From NCBI GenBank assembly GCA_029265405.1, contig JAJUJI010000003.1, forward strand, positions 62,001-126,000: 64,000 nt of DNA, given 5' to 3'. This document shows, piece after piece, positions 7,219 to 14,847 of the stretch (positions are counted from its first letter, which is position 1; each line of letters starts with the position of its first letter). Made by a program: the position numbers and the translations under genes. The notes beneath the pieces were generated by a model, which worked only from the letters and a program-made list of their open reading frames with translations, was not told the DNA's origin and ran no database searches. Source of the stretch: Clostridiales bacterium. GTDB taxonomy: Bacteria; Bacillota; Clostridia; Oscillospirales; Oscillospiraceae.

Positions 7219-8159
7219 CGGGGCTGCATATTCTCATTGCAGCGGCCGTTTTGCTGGCCGCGGCAGCCTATATTGTTTTTTTTCAAATATTTTCACGCAA
7301 AAACCCGGCCGACCTTTCAGACCGGACGCAGCTTTTGCACAGCTCCCTGTTCGTATACGAGGCGGACATATCGTCCGGGGCCAAGTGGATAGCCGCTCAG
7401 GACTGGCGGGAGCTGGAGATAATCAGCCGGGACGGGCTGAAGCTGCGCGGTCGCTGGCTTGAAAATCCGGGGGCCGTCGGCCCGAAAAAGGCGGCGCTCC
7501 TCTTTCACGGCTACCGCTCCATGCCGCACAACGACTTCAGCCTGACCGCCCGCTGGTTTTTTGAGAGAGGCTACGGCGTATTCCTCGCCGAGCAGAGGGC
7601 CCACGGCCGCAGCGAGGGGAAATGGATCTGCTTCGGGGCCAGGGAGCGCTTCGACTGCCGCCTCTGGGCGGAAAAAATAAGCGGCCTCCTTGGGCCGGAT
7701 GCGAGGCTGGTTTTATGCGGCGTTTCAATGGGGGCCTCCGCCGTCCTTATGTCCGCCGGACTGGGGCTGCCTAAAACGGTAAAGGCCATAATAGCCGACT
7801 GCGGCTTTACCTCGCCGGCGGAAATAATCCGCTATTTCATAAAAAAGCGCTACTCCATGCCCGTTTTCCCGCTGCTGCAGCTCATCGGGCTGTATTGCAG
7901 GCTGTTTTGCGGCTTTGGCCTCTCGTCCGTCAGCACAGTCGATGTCATGAAGCGCAACACTGAGCCGCCGGTCTTTTTCGCGCACGGGCTGGCCGACATA
8001 ACGGTTCCCGCCTCAATGACGGACGAAAACTACGAGGCCTGCGCCGCGCCAAAGCGCCTGTTCAAGTGCGAGCGGGCCGGGCACGCGGCCTGCTCGCTTG
8101 CCGACCGGGACAGATATTTCATGGAGCTGGGCTCTTTTCTCCGCGAGCACGTCGAATAA
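7215..8159 (+). CDS. Membrane-anchored alpha/beta hydrolase
   Basis: 314 residues. A single N-terminal hydrophobic segment (LHILIAAAVLLAAAAYIVFF) is followed by an alpha/beta hydrolase fold: oxyanion loop LFHGYRS, nucleophile elbow CGVSMGAS, acid FAHGLADITVP and histidine RAGHAAC. This matches the family of YqkD/FrsA-like hydrolases with an N-terminal anchor and the catalytic domain probably outside the membrane. Substrate unknown. The GTG at 7215 overlaps the rhaD stop (GTGA) with an AGGGAGGG site, so the two are translationally coupled; whether it works in rhamnose use is not known. Confidence 0.85.
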   Translation: MTGLHILIAAAVLLAAAAYIVFFQIFSRKNPADLSDRTQLLHSSLFVYEADISSGAKWIAAQDWRELEIISRDGLKLRGRWLENPGAVGPKKAALLFHGYRSMPHNDFSLTARWFFERGYGVFLAEQRAHGRSEGKWICFGARERFDCRLWAEKISGLLGPDARLVLCGVSMGASAVLMSAGLGLPKTVKAIIADCGFTSPAEIIRYFIKKRYSMPVFPLLQLIGLYCRLFCGFGLSSVSTVDVMKRNTEPPVFFAHGLADITVPASMTDENYEACAAPKRLFKCERAGHAACSLADRDRYFMELGSFLREHVE

Positions 8160-8166
8160 GCGGATT

Positions 8167-8201
8167 AAAAAAGGCGCGCGGCAGGCTTGCCGCGCGCCTT
8201 T
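8167..8201. terminator. Bidirectional intrinsic terminator
   Basis: GGCGCGCGGCA and TGCCGCGCGCC (8173-8198) form a perfect 11-base stem with a four-base loop. An A-run before it gives a T-run for the minus-strand GGDEF gene; TTT follows on +. It lies between converging genes. Confidence 0.85.
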
Positions 8202-8205
8202 CCCG

Positions 8206-9342
8206 TCAATCCTCACCGGAACTGACTCTGATGTCATTTTTCTTCTTTTTAGCCCGATAGAGGGCCGCATCGGCCCTTCTCAAAAGCTGCGCGCCTGTCA
8301 TGCCCTCCCTGTAATCGGCTATGCCGAAGCTGGCTCCCAGCGGCAGCCCCGGAAAGGCCGCGCCCGCTATTTTGCCCAGCTCCTCCTGGATGCGCCGGCA
8401 GGTTTCCACGGCCTCATCCACGCTGCCGCTTGCGAAGACCAGGCTGAACTCGTCGCCTCCGTACCTGTAGGGTACGGAGGCCCCGCAGCTCCTTTTAAGG
8501 GCCTGTCCGCATTCCCTGAGAAACTCGTCGCCCTTGACGTGGCCGAAGCCGTCGTTTATGAGCTTGAAATTGTCAAGGTCCATCATGACGAACACGGCCC
8601 CCGCGTTCTTCCTCTCCGTCAGCCTTTCAAGCGCGCCCTCCAGCGCAAACCGATTGCCGATGCCGGTCAGCTCGTCGGTATGCAGCTTGAGCCGCAGGAA
8701 ATGCCGCTCGAGCTCGCCTTGAACGCCGGCCTCGTTTTTTTCCTTTTCATAATATATAACTATCATGCAAGCCGCATAAAAGCCCAGCGTAATTATCACC
8801 GATACATAGAGGTCGGCAAGAAGCTGCTTGCTTGAGGCAATTGCGGCCGCGTCCGGATCCCACGGTATGAAAAAATCAGCGGTCAGCTTCAGCGCGAGTC
8901 CCATCGCCGCCGTAGCGGTTGTCAGCTGGTAGGAACCGTATATCACCGTTAAAAGGACGGGTATGCTGAATATTAGATAAACAGACGGAAAGACCCTATG
9001 GGCTGCGTATATTACAAAGCATACCAGGACATACAGCAGCGAAACCGCATAAAACTTGAAACGCAGGCCGGGCCCCCTCGCACAGACGGTCATGCGGCAA
9101 AGTACCATCAGGATCAAATTGGCGCCCGTTGGCGCCAGCACGTATTTTAGAGCATAGATGCCGGCTGATGAGTGCAGCAGGCCCATGTAGCTGAGTATGT
9201 AGCCCCACGCCGCCTCGAAAAGGAAGGCCAGGCACACCAGCACCAGCGCCGACCTGTATTGCAGGTTCAGCCAGGAGTCGTATATTTCTCTGTTCTTGCT
9301 TTCTATCAGGTCCTTTATGCTTACGTCATCCACCCAAATCAC
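8206..9342 (-). CDS. Membrane diguanylate cyclase (GGDEF domain)
   Basis: About 378 residues. Six or so hydrophobic segments (for example SALVLVCLAFLFEAAW, ILMVLCRMTV, SLLYVLVCFVIYAA) are followed by a short helix and a C-terminal GGDEF domain: DELTGIGNRFALE, FVMMDLDNFKLINDGFGH, YRYGGDEFSLVF and GASFGIA. The intact active-site loop GGDEF predicts synthesis of cyclic di-GMP. No EAL domain is present. The start is uncertain: the frame stays open to 9432 through an AT-rich stretch that looks non-coding, so I use the GTG at 9342; a GTG at 9333 is equally possible. A strong terminator follows the stop. Confidence 0.88.
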   Translation of the reverse strand: MIWVDDVSIKDLIESKNREIYDSWLNLQYRSALVLVCLAFLFEAAWGYILSYMGLLHSSAGIYALKYVLAPTGANLILMVLCRMTVCARGPGLRFKFYAVSLLYVLVCFVIYAAHRVFPSVYLIFSIPVLLTVIYGSYQLTTATAAMGLALKLTADFFIPWDPDAAAIASSKQLLADLYVSVIITLGFYAACMIVIYYEKEKNEAGVQGELERHFLRLKLHTDELTGIGNRFALEGALERLTERKNAGAVFVMMDLDNFKLINDGFGHVKGDEFLRECGQALKRSCGASVPYRYGGDEFSLVFASGSVDEAVETCRRIQEELGKIAGAAFPGLPLGASFGIADYREGMTGAQLLRRADAALYRAKKKKNDIRVSSGED

Positions 9343-9422
9343 CCGCGAGCATGCCTTACTTGCAACTATATAGAAACTATACGGTTTTATTTTAAAAAAA
9401 GCAACGCTTTTTTGCAAAACGG

Positions 9423-9860
9423 TTACAGCCACAGGACGAAGCCCGTCTTATCGGTACGGCTGTAGCCGGCGTTTTCATAAAAGCGCAGGGTGCTTTCCAG
9501 CCTGGAGCCGGTCATAAGCATAAGCTTGTAGCAGTTCTCCCGCTCGGCCAGCTCCCGTGCGCGGGCAAGACAGGCCGTCGCCAGCCCGCGGCCGCGCCTG
9601 CTTTCGTCCGCAACCACGTTTTCCACTATACCGTAGGGCCGCCCTCCGTGCGTAAGGTTCGGCACGACGGTAAGCGTGCAGGTGGACGCTATCGCCCCGC
9701 CTTCTTCATAGGCCAGCACATGGCAGCGCACGTCGTCCAGAATAGCGCGCCAAAGCTCCTCCAGCTCGGCCGTTATTTCAGCCGGCGGCTCCCCGTGAAG
9801 CTGGCCGTACAGCCTCAGCAGGCCCTCAAGATCGCCCGGTCCGCATTCTCTTACCGTCAT
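9423..9860 (-). CDS. GNAT-family N-acetyltransferase
   Basis: 145 residues starting MTVRECGPGDLEGLLRLYGQLHG. The acetyl-CoA loop is seen in ENVVADESRRGRGLATACLARARELA (R-x-x-G-x-G/A pattern), and the C-terminal strand in LRFYENAGY. It transfers an acetyl group to an unknown small molecule or protein amine. The ATG at 9860 with an AAGGAG site is preferred over upstream in-frame codons that lack one. The end lies in an AT-rich region that may hold a weak terminator and the promoter of the GGDEF gene. Confidence 0.88.
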   Translation of the reverse strand: MTVRECGPGDLEGLLRLYGQLHGEPPAEITAELEELWRAILDDVRCHVLAYEEGGAIASTCTLTVVPNLTHGGRPYGIVENVVADESRRGRGLATACLARARELAERENCYKLMLMTGSRLESTLRFYENAGYSRTDKTGFVLWL

Positions 9861-9954
9861 AAGCACGCTCCTTCCGCGCCGCAGCTTATTTCCGGAAATT
9901 ATACGCTTAGCGCCGCAAGCCCGCAAGTCTTTTTTGCGCGGCCTGCTCGGCCCC

Positions 9955-9983
9955 TTGCATCGGGGCGTTTTTCATTGTAAAAT
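9955..9983 (+). promoter_or_regulatory. Sigma-A type promoter of the SDR gene
   Basis: TTGCAT (9955-9960), a 17-base spacer and TAAAAT (9978-9983), 50 bases before the SDR start. Confidence 0.6.
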
Positions 9984-10032
9984 ACATAGCAAAAAACACT
10001 CTTTCCAGTTTAACGACAAGGAGCACGGATAT

Positions 10033-10872
10033 ATGAAAGATATGCTTAAGGGCAAGATAGCCTGGGTGACCGGGGCCTCCAGCGGCATGGGGGAGGCCAC
10101 CGCGCTGACCTTCGGGCGCGAGGGGGCGACCGTCGTCGTCGGCGGAGGGCGCAACGTAAAAGCCGCCGAGGAGCTTGTGCGGCAAATCGAGGCAGAGGGG
10201 GGCAGCGCCCGCTATTACGGGGCGCTGGACGTTTCCGACTACGGCAATATTAAGGACCATGTGAAAAAAATCATGGACGAATTCGGCAGGATAGACATTC
10301 TGGCCTGCTTTGCCGGCAAATCCTTCGACAACGACGGGCTTTCAAAGGAGGAGCATTACGAGCGAACCTTCGCCGTCAACATGACGGGCACCTACCACTG
10401 CTGCATGGAGGTATTCCCAATTATGAAGGCCCAGAGGGCCGGCAACATCATCATCTGCTCTTCAAACGGCGCCTTCAACCCCACCACTCCCGCCTACGAA
10501 TACCACATGGCCAAGGGCGCCTGCGAATCGCTGGCAAAGAACCTTGCGCTTGAGGGCGCGCCGCTGGGCATACGCGTAAACTGCATCAAGCCCGGCTGCA
10601 TCCTCACAAAGTTCTGGAACGAGCTCATAGAGGACGAGAAGGAGCGCATAGCCTTCACAAACAAGATAGCCATGAAGGAGGTGCCGCTCAAGCGCGTTGG
10701 CACGGCGCAGGACATAGCGAACGTGGCGCTGTTTTTCGCTTCGGAGCTTTCATCCTACGTTACGGGGCTTTGCATGTACGTCGGCGGCGGACAGGGCTAC
10801 ATCTACTCAAGCAGCCAGTCCTTCCTGCTGTCCGAGGACGCGCAGGATACCCTTCCAGTAGGGGTAAGGTAA
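10033..10872 (+). CDS. Short-chain dehydrogenase/reductase (SDR)
   Basis: 279 residues. The cofactor motif TGASSGMG is near the N-terminus, with LDVSD and CFAG following. The catalytic Ser lies in IICSSNGAF and the Tyr/Lys pair in YEYHMAKG (Y-x-x-x-K). The core is a classical FabG-like SDR; the C-terminus extends about 25 residues past the usual GGG end (SSSQSFLLSEDAQD). Substrate cannot be predicted. The ATG at 10033 follows AAGGAGCACGG. It stands alone with its own promoter and terminator. Confidence 0.88.
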   Translation: MKDMLKGKIAWVTGASSGMGEATALTFGREGATVVVGGGRNVKAAEELVRQIEAEGGSARYYGALDVSDYGNIKDHVKKIMDEFGRIDILACFAGKSFDNDGLSKEEHYERTFAVNMTGTYHCCMEVFPIMKAQRAGNIIICSSNGAFNPTTPAYEYHMAKGACESLAKNLALEGAPLGIRVNCIKPGCILTKFWNELIEDEKERIAFTNKIAMKEVPLKRVGTAQDIANVALFFASELSSYVTGLCMYVGGGQGYIYSSSQSFLLSEDAQDTLPVGVR

Positions 10873-10878
10873 AATATC

Positions 10879-10909
10879 AGCCCCCGGCGCCGGCGCCGGG
10901 GGCTTTTTT
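10879..10909 (+). terminator. Intrinsic terminator after the SDR gene
   Basis: AGCCCCCGGCG and CGCCGGGGGCT form the stem, followed by six T. Confidence 0.9.
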
Positions 10910-10932
10910 CATATTCGCGGCAGGCTCATATG

Positions 10933-11616
10933 TCAAAAGCCCCCGGTTTCCCGCCTTGCGCCGCCGCAAAATTCCTTGATCGTTTCCGCAAGCTTATCGC
11001 TGCGGACGACATAGCTCGAGTGGTTCTCGCCCTTGAATATTTTAAGCCTTGCGCCGGGTATTGCGGCGGCGATGAGCCTTGTGTCGGACTCCCTTATCAT
11101 GTCCCGCTCCCCCGCAGCCACCAGAACGGGAGCCCTTATTTTTCCCAGCTCCTCGGGCCTGATGTCAGGCTCGTTCAGCATGAGCCTTAGCAGGGGCGAG
11201 CGCGTGAAAAAATGCAGGGCCTTGAACAGGAGCAGGTACGGCGTCTTGAGCGCGGCCGGGCTTGTGTTGGCTCCGCAGACTATCAGGGAGCCGGGCAGCT
11301 CCGGGCGCCTTATGCCGAGCAGCAGCGCCGTTATGCCGCCGTCGCTGAAGCCGCAGACCGCCGGCCTGTCGAGCCCAAGGGCCTCGATAAGCTCCGCGCA
11401 GTCCTCCGCCATGTCGGTATAATGCAGCTCTACCGCGCGCCCGCTTTTGCCGTGACCGCGCGAGTCCACCGCGTATATCGTGAAGCTGTCCTCCAGGGCT
11501 GCGCTCAGCCTGTCGAAGATCGCGTGGCTTTCCCCGTTGCCGTGGAGCAGCAGCAGGGCCGGTCCGCAGCCGCGCGCCTCATAGTATAGCTCGGTTCCGT
11601 TGACCCGGATAAGCAC
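10933..11616 (-). CDS. Alpha/beta hydrolase
   Basis: 227 residues of the small alpha/beta hydrolase type. Seen are the oxyanion loop LLLLHGNGES, VDSRGHGKS, the nucleophile elbow VCGFSDGGITA, the acid in AAGERDMI and the histidine in GENHSSYV. No signal peptide. Related to many esterases and to BioH-like proteins; substrate unknown. The GTG at 11616 is the likely start, with a GGAGG site nine bases upstream; the ATG seen closer to that site is out of frame. Confidence 0.87.
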   Translation of the reverse strand: MLIRVNGTELYYEARGCGPALLLLHGNGESHAIFDRLSAALEDSFTIYAVDSRGHGKSGRAVELHYTDMAEDCAELIEALGLDRPAVCGFSDGGITALLLGIRRPELPGSLIVCGANTSPAALKTPYLLLFKALHFFTRSPLLRLMLNEPDIRPEELGKIRAPVLVAAGERDMIRESDTRLIAAAIPGARLKIFKGENHSSYVVRSDKLAETIKEFCGGARRETGGF

Positions 11617-11703
11617 GTCATATCGCCTCCCGCTGATGCGTATTATGCGCCCATTCTATCACGCCGGGGCCGCGCGGTCCATAAGGCGGGCCCGGGCCGC
11701 AAT

Positions 11704-11730
11704 AAAAAAAGCGGCCGCTTCGCGGCCGCT
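11704..11730 (-). terminator. Intrinsic terminator after cheW
   Basis: On the minus strand AGCGGCCGC-GAA-GCGGCCGCT is followed by a run of T, just after the cheW stop. Confidence 0.9.
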
Positions 11731-11740
11731 CCAGGCCTTT

Positions 11741-12253
11741 TCAGGCTTGCGGAAGGTTTATGCTCTCAAGCTCGCCCTCGCTGAGCAGCTTGTCGCAGTC
11801 TATTAACAAAACGACGCCGGCCGCGGTTTTGCCTATGCCTTTTATGTAGCCTCTTGCCGAGTTGAAGCCCGGCAGCGGCTCTATGTCCTCCTCGGCTATG
11901 GCCGCGACCTCCGACACGCTGTCGGTAATCAGGCCGAGCCGTGTGCCGTTGACGTCCACTATGATTATGCAGGTCCTGTCGTCGTATTCCCGCCCCGGCT
12001 TTCCGAACCTCAGACGCATGTCTATAAGGGGGATTATAACGCCGCGCAGATTGATTATGCCCTTCATGAAGTAGGGCATTTCAGGAACCTCGGTCATTTT
12101 CTGTATGCCGATTATCTGCTTGACGTAGCTGATTTCAATGCCGTAGCTCTCGTTTTGTATGGGAAAGGTGAGATAGCGGCCCTTCATGGTGTCCTCCGCT
12201 GCCTCGCCCGCCGCCCCGCTCAAAGCCTTGTCCGCATCAAGGATCTTAGACAT
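11741..12253 (-). CDS. cheW: Chemotaxis coupling protein CheW
   Basis: 170 residues. A CheW beta-barrel starts at about residue 26 (YLTFPIQNESYGIEISYVKQII) and carries the typical VPEMPYFMKGIINLRGVIIPLIDMRLRFG, TCIIIVDVNGTRLGLITDSVSEV and FIKGI-like segments. CheW links chemoreceptors to the CheA kinase. The first 25 residues are an acidic, Ala-rich tail of unknown role. No che, mcp or flagellar gene is nearby, so it stands alone with its own terminator. The ATG at 12253 has a GGAGGGG site. Confidence 0.93.
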   Translation of the reverse strand: MSKILDADKALSGAAGEAAEDTMKGRYLTFPIQNESYGIEISYVKQIIGIQKMTEVPEMPYFMKGIINLRGVIIPLIDMRLRFGKPGREYDDRTCIIIVDVNGTRLGLITDSVSEVAAIAEEDIEPLPGFNSARGYIKGIGKTAAGVVLLIDCDKLLSEGELESINLPQA

Positions 12254-12348
12254 ATTTCTGCCCCTCCGTATTTCCGTTTCCGCGCCCGTCCCCGCGCGCT
12301 CTCCCCTATATATTATTTCGTTATTTTTTCAAACTTCAACAGCATTTC

Positions 12349-12372
12349 GGCGCTTAATTTTTATTAAGCGCC
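12349..12372. repeat. Perfect palindrome in the divergent cheW/csoR intergenic region
   Basis: GGCGCTTAAT-TTTT-ATTAAGCGCC: ten-base arms and a four-base centre. No gene ends here; cheW begins about 95 bases to the left and csoR about 100 to the right. It could be an operator or an insulating terminator. Confidence 0.75.
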
Positions 12373-12414
12373 ATGATAAATGAATAATATGATGATTTTT
12401 GCATCCTTATGTTG

Positions 12415-12450
12415 TATAATACACTCATCACTACACGCGCGCTCGCGCGC
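12415..12450 (+). promoter_or_regulatory. csoR -10 element and GC-rich operator candidate
   Basis: A consensus TATAAT lies at 12415-12420; no good -35 is seen at the right distance. Between it and the ribosome site is the self-complementary GCGCGC-t-CGCGCGC stretch (about 12436-12450), placed where a CsoR-type repressor could act on its own gene. Inferred. Confidence 0.35.
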
Positions 12451-12468
12451 TTGAAAGGATTTGCGCAT

Positions 12469-12918
12469 ATGGGCGACAAAGGCAGGACTGCGGCCGGCGG
12501 CGCGGGGTATCCCGGCCCGCAGGGCTCCGCCCCGCACGGGCACGAGCACGAACATGAACACGGGCATGAACACGGGCATGAACACGAGCACGAAAACGAA
12601 CACGATCACGAAAACGAACACGAACACGGGCTTGGGGCGCCGCATTCCCACGTCCATACCCATCAGCAGACCAGGGCCGTGCTTAATAGGCTTTCGAGGA
12701 TAAGCGGTCATTTGGGCGCCGTAAGGCGCATGGTGGAGGACGGGCGGGACTGTCCCGAGGTGCTGATACAGCTTGCCGCCGTCCGCTCCGCAATAGACGG
12801 GGTTTGCAAGCTCATATTGAAGGACCATCTCGACAACTGCATAATGGACGCGGTCGAAACGGGCGACTCCTCCGCTATAGCCGAGCTCAACCGCGCCATC
12901 GAGATACTGATGAAATAA
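12469..12918 (+). CDS. csoR: CsoR-family metal-sensing repressor with a long His-rich N-terminal tail
   Basis: 149 residues. Residues 68-149 form the DUF156/CsoR helical repressor domain: RAVLNRLSRISGHLGAV, then DCPEVLIQLAAVRSAIDGV and KDHLDNCI. The Cys of DCPE and the His and Cys of DHLDNC (spaced by four) match the C-H-C set of copper-sensing CsoR. Residues 23-65 hold 18 histidines, mostly alternating with Glu or Gly (H-E-H-G), a tail absent from ordinary CsoR and like the metal-storage tails of HypB or metal chaperones. The ATG at 12469 has a GAAAGGA site. No copper or nickel transporter is next to it. Metal identity (copper or nickel/cobalt) is undecided. Confidence 0.85.
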   Translation: MGDKGRTAAGGAGYPGPQGSAPHGHEHEHEHGHEHGHEHEHENEHDHENEHEHGLGAPHSHVHTHQQTRAVLNRLSRISGHLGAVRRMVEDGRDCPEVLIQLAAVRSAIDGVCKLILKDHLDNCIMDAVETGDSSAIAELNRAIEILMK

Positions 12919-12923
12919 GCATC

Positions 12924-12961
12924 GCTGCTCCGGCCGGCCCCGGAGGGCCGTCCGGAGCAGC
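12924..12961. terminator. Convergent hairpin between csoR and the solute-binding lipoprotein
   Basis: GCTGCTCCGG pairs with CCGGAGCAGC, with further pairing inside. No T-run on either side. Confidence 0.5.
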
Positions 12962-12986
12962 GCGTCCGTATGAAGGGCGGCTTCCC

Positions 12987-14699
12987 TCAGGCGGCCTTAT
13001 ATGCGTCGTAGGCCTCCTGGTATATCTCCCTTATTCGGGCAAGGCCCAGCGCGTCCATCTGCCCGACATAGTCGCCCCACTGGCTTATAGGCTTGGAGCC
13101 GGTAAAAAAAGTTATGAAATTTTCCGTAAAAAAGGTGTTCACGTCGTCGAACAGCGAGTTTATCTCGTCCTGCTGGGCGGAGTCGAACTTGACTCCCGCA
13201 GGCCAGTCGTAGCTCCCGCCGTAGTCCGTCACCTTCCAGGTGTTGAACATGTTGACGAAACGCTCCCCGCCCTCGTAGGCGTAGTTCCGGGTCCATATCT
13301 GTATGCCTGCGTCGGCCAGCTCGTTGAAGGTGTAGCAGTCCTGAAGCCAGGCGGTTCCCGCCTCATGCTTGAGGGCAAACTCGGTGAGCATCTTCTCACC
13401 CTTGTCGTTATACTCCCAAAGCTCGCCCTCCGGGCCCCAGTTTGTCCAGTCTGAGCCCTCGTCGCTGTACATCCAGTCTATATATGTGGCCACGAGCGGT
13501 ATATTGGCGCATTTGGCGCTTACGGTGCAGGAGCCGTAGGTTATATGGTTGGGCTTAAGTCCCCATTCGATGATCTGCCCCTCCGTCCGCTTCAGGCGCT
13601 GCACCGGCTCGAAGCGGCAGTCCGGGTCGGCGCAGGAGGCCTCGAAGCCCGGCACCTCGGAGGGCGTAAAGATCACATAGCCCAGCTTCCCGGCCGCAAG
13701 CTGGTTCGAGGCGGCGTTGGTCGAGGTGTAGGCTCCGTAATTGGGATCTATGAGCCCCTCGTTCCACCAGGAATTGAGCATGGTCATAAGCTCCCTGTCA
13801 TCCTCGGTTGTGCCGCAAAACTGCACCTTCCCGTCCTTGACCCTCACATAGGAGAGCCTTCCGGTGTAGGGCGTTGTGTTGTAGCCCACCCAGTTTACAG
13901 GCTGCAGCTCAAAGGTGGAGAAAATGAACATGGGATAGGCGCCCTCGGGCCCGTAGGCGGTCTTGAAGGCGGAAAGAACGCCGTGCAGGTCGTCGTAGGT
14001 TTTCAGCTCGCCGGCTTTTCCAAGGCCCAGCTTGTCCATCCAGTCCTGGCGGAGGAAGTAGCCCGTGGAGGTCAGCGGGGTGGAATAAAGCCCGTATATC
14101 GAAACCACCTCGTCGTCCCTGTAGAAGGCGGTGTCGAGTATGTCGCTGTCGTGGCTCCTGTCCCACAGCTCCCAGCAGTAGTTTGGCATATACTCGAGAT
14201 AAGGGTAGAGGTTGGCGAAATACCCGTCGTCAAGCGCGTCCTGCAGGGTGCCGCTGGTGAAGAAATAGACGCCCTGGCTCATGATGTCGGGCAGGCTGTC
14301 GGAGGCAAGGAGCGTGGCGAAGTTTTCGGCGCGCGTATCCGACGAAACAAGGATATAGTTGATGTTGACCCCCGTTTTTTCCCTCATGCCCTTGTACATG
14401 GAAAGGCCGGCGTATCCGTCCTCCGGAAGATACTGGGGCGTGTAGTTTACAGTCCACAGCGAAAAGGCCTCGTCCGTCCTGCTCAGGGGCAGCTCGTATT
14501 CGTACTTGCTTTTAGGCCAGCCCTCCTCGTTTTTGCCGTATTTGCCGACGGCAAAGCTGTAGTTGGCGTTGGCCGTGGCGGCGGGCGTGGCGGTGGCGTT
14601 TCCCGGCGAGGGCGAGGGCTTGGCGCCGCCCTTCCTGCAGCCGGAAAAAAGCGACAGCGCAATGCAAAGCGCGATAATAAAGGTCAGCTTGTTTTTCAT
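12987..14699 (-). CDS. Extracellular solute-binding lipoprotein (ABC sugar type, family 1)
   Basis: 570 residues. A lipoprotein signal MKNKLTFIIALCIALSLFSGC ends in a lipobox cysteine, followed by a Pro/Ser/Ala linker. The body has features of large family 1 binding proteins of Firmicutes (LplA-like): GVNINYILVSSDTRAENFATLLASDSLPDIM, FLRQDWMDKLGL, and a C-terminal NEGLIDPNY and WMYSDEG. These bind oligosaccharides outside the cell and hand them to two LplB/LplC-type permeases. No permease gene is next to it. The ATG at 14699 is chosen; an upstream GTG at 14723 would put GGAGGTG inside the gene. Confidence 0.88.
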   Translation of the reverse strand: MKNKLTFIIALCIALSLFSGCRKGGAKPSPSPGNATATPAATANANYSFAVGKYGKNEEGWPKSKYEYELPLSRTDEAFSLWTVNYTPQYLPEDGYAGLSMYKGMREKTGVNINYILVSSDTRAENFATLLASDSLPDIMSQGVYFFTSGTLQDALDDGYFANLYPYLEYMPNYCWELWDRSHDSDILDTAFYRDDEVVSIYGLYSTPLTSTGYFLRQDWMDKLGLGKAGELKTYDDLHGVLSAFKTAYGPEGAYPMFIFSTFELQPVNWVGYNTTPYTGRLSYVRVKDGKVQFCGTTEDDRELMTMLNSWWNEGLIDPNYGAYTSTNAASNQLAAGKLGYVIFTPSEVPGFEASCADPDCRFEPVQRLKRTEGQIIEWGLKPNHITYGSCTVSAKCANIPLVATYIDWMYSDEGSDWTNWGPEGELWEYNDKGEKMLTEFALKHEAGTAWLQDCYTFNELADAGIQIWTRNYAYEGGERFVNMFNTWKVTDYGGSYDWPAGVKFDSAQQDEINSLFDDVNTFFTENFITFFTGSKPISQWGDYVGQMDALGLARIREIYQEAYDAYKAA

Positions 14700-14787
14700 G
14701 CGGTAATCCGCACCTCCGTTCACCCCTATTTTTGCATGAATGGGAGCTTTTATTCATAAGTCAGCGCTTTTTGGGCTCAGTGCGCTA

Positions 14788-14816
14788 TTGCCAAGCCTAA
14801 TGCCCTGTGCTATCAT
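14788..14816 (+). promoter_or_regulatory. Sigma-A type promoter of the DivIVA-like gene
   Basis: TTGCCA (14788-14793), a 17-base spacer and TATCAT (14811-14816), 31 bases before the start codon. Confidence 0.5.
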
Positions 14817-14847
14817 AATTTAATGTCGGAAAGGGGATGGAAATGTC

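Noticed and set aside
12399-12420. TTGCAT plus TATAAT as a csoR promoter pair
   Set aside because: Spacer is only ten bases; only the -10 is kept, at low confidence.
12536-12636. Repeat cluster as a possible CRISPR or mobile-element end
   Set aside because: It codes in frame for the His-rich tail of CsoR, with no unique spacers.
13545-14759. 404-codon open frame on + opposite the solute-binding lipoprotein gene
   Set aside because: Gly/Val/Arg-rich shadow without any motif; the minus strand encodes a clear lipoprotein.
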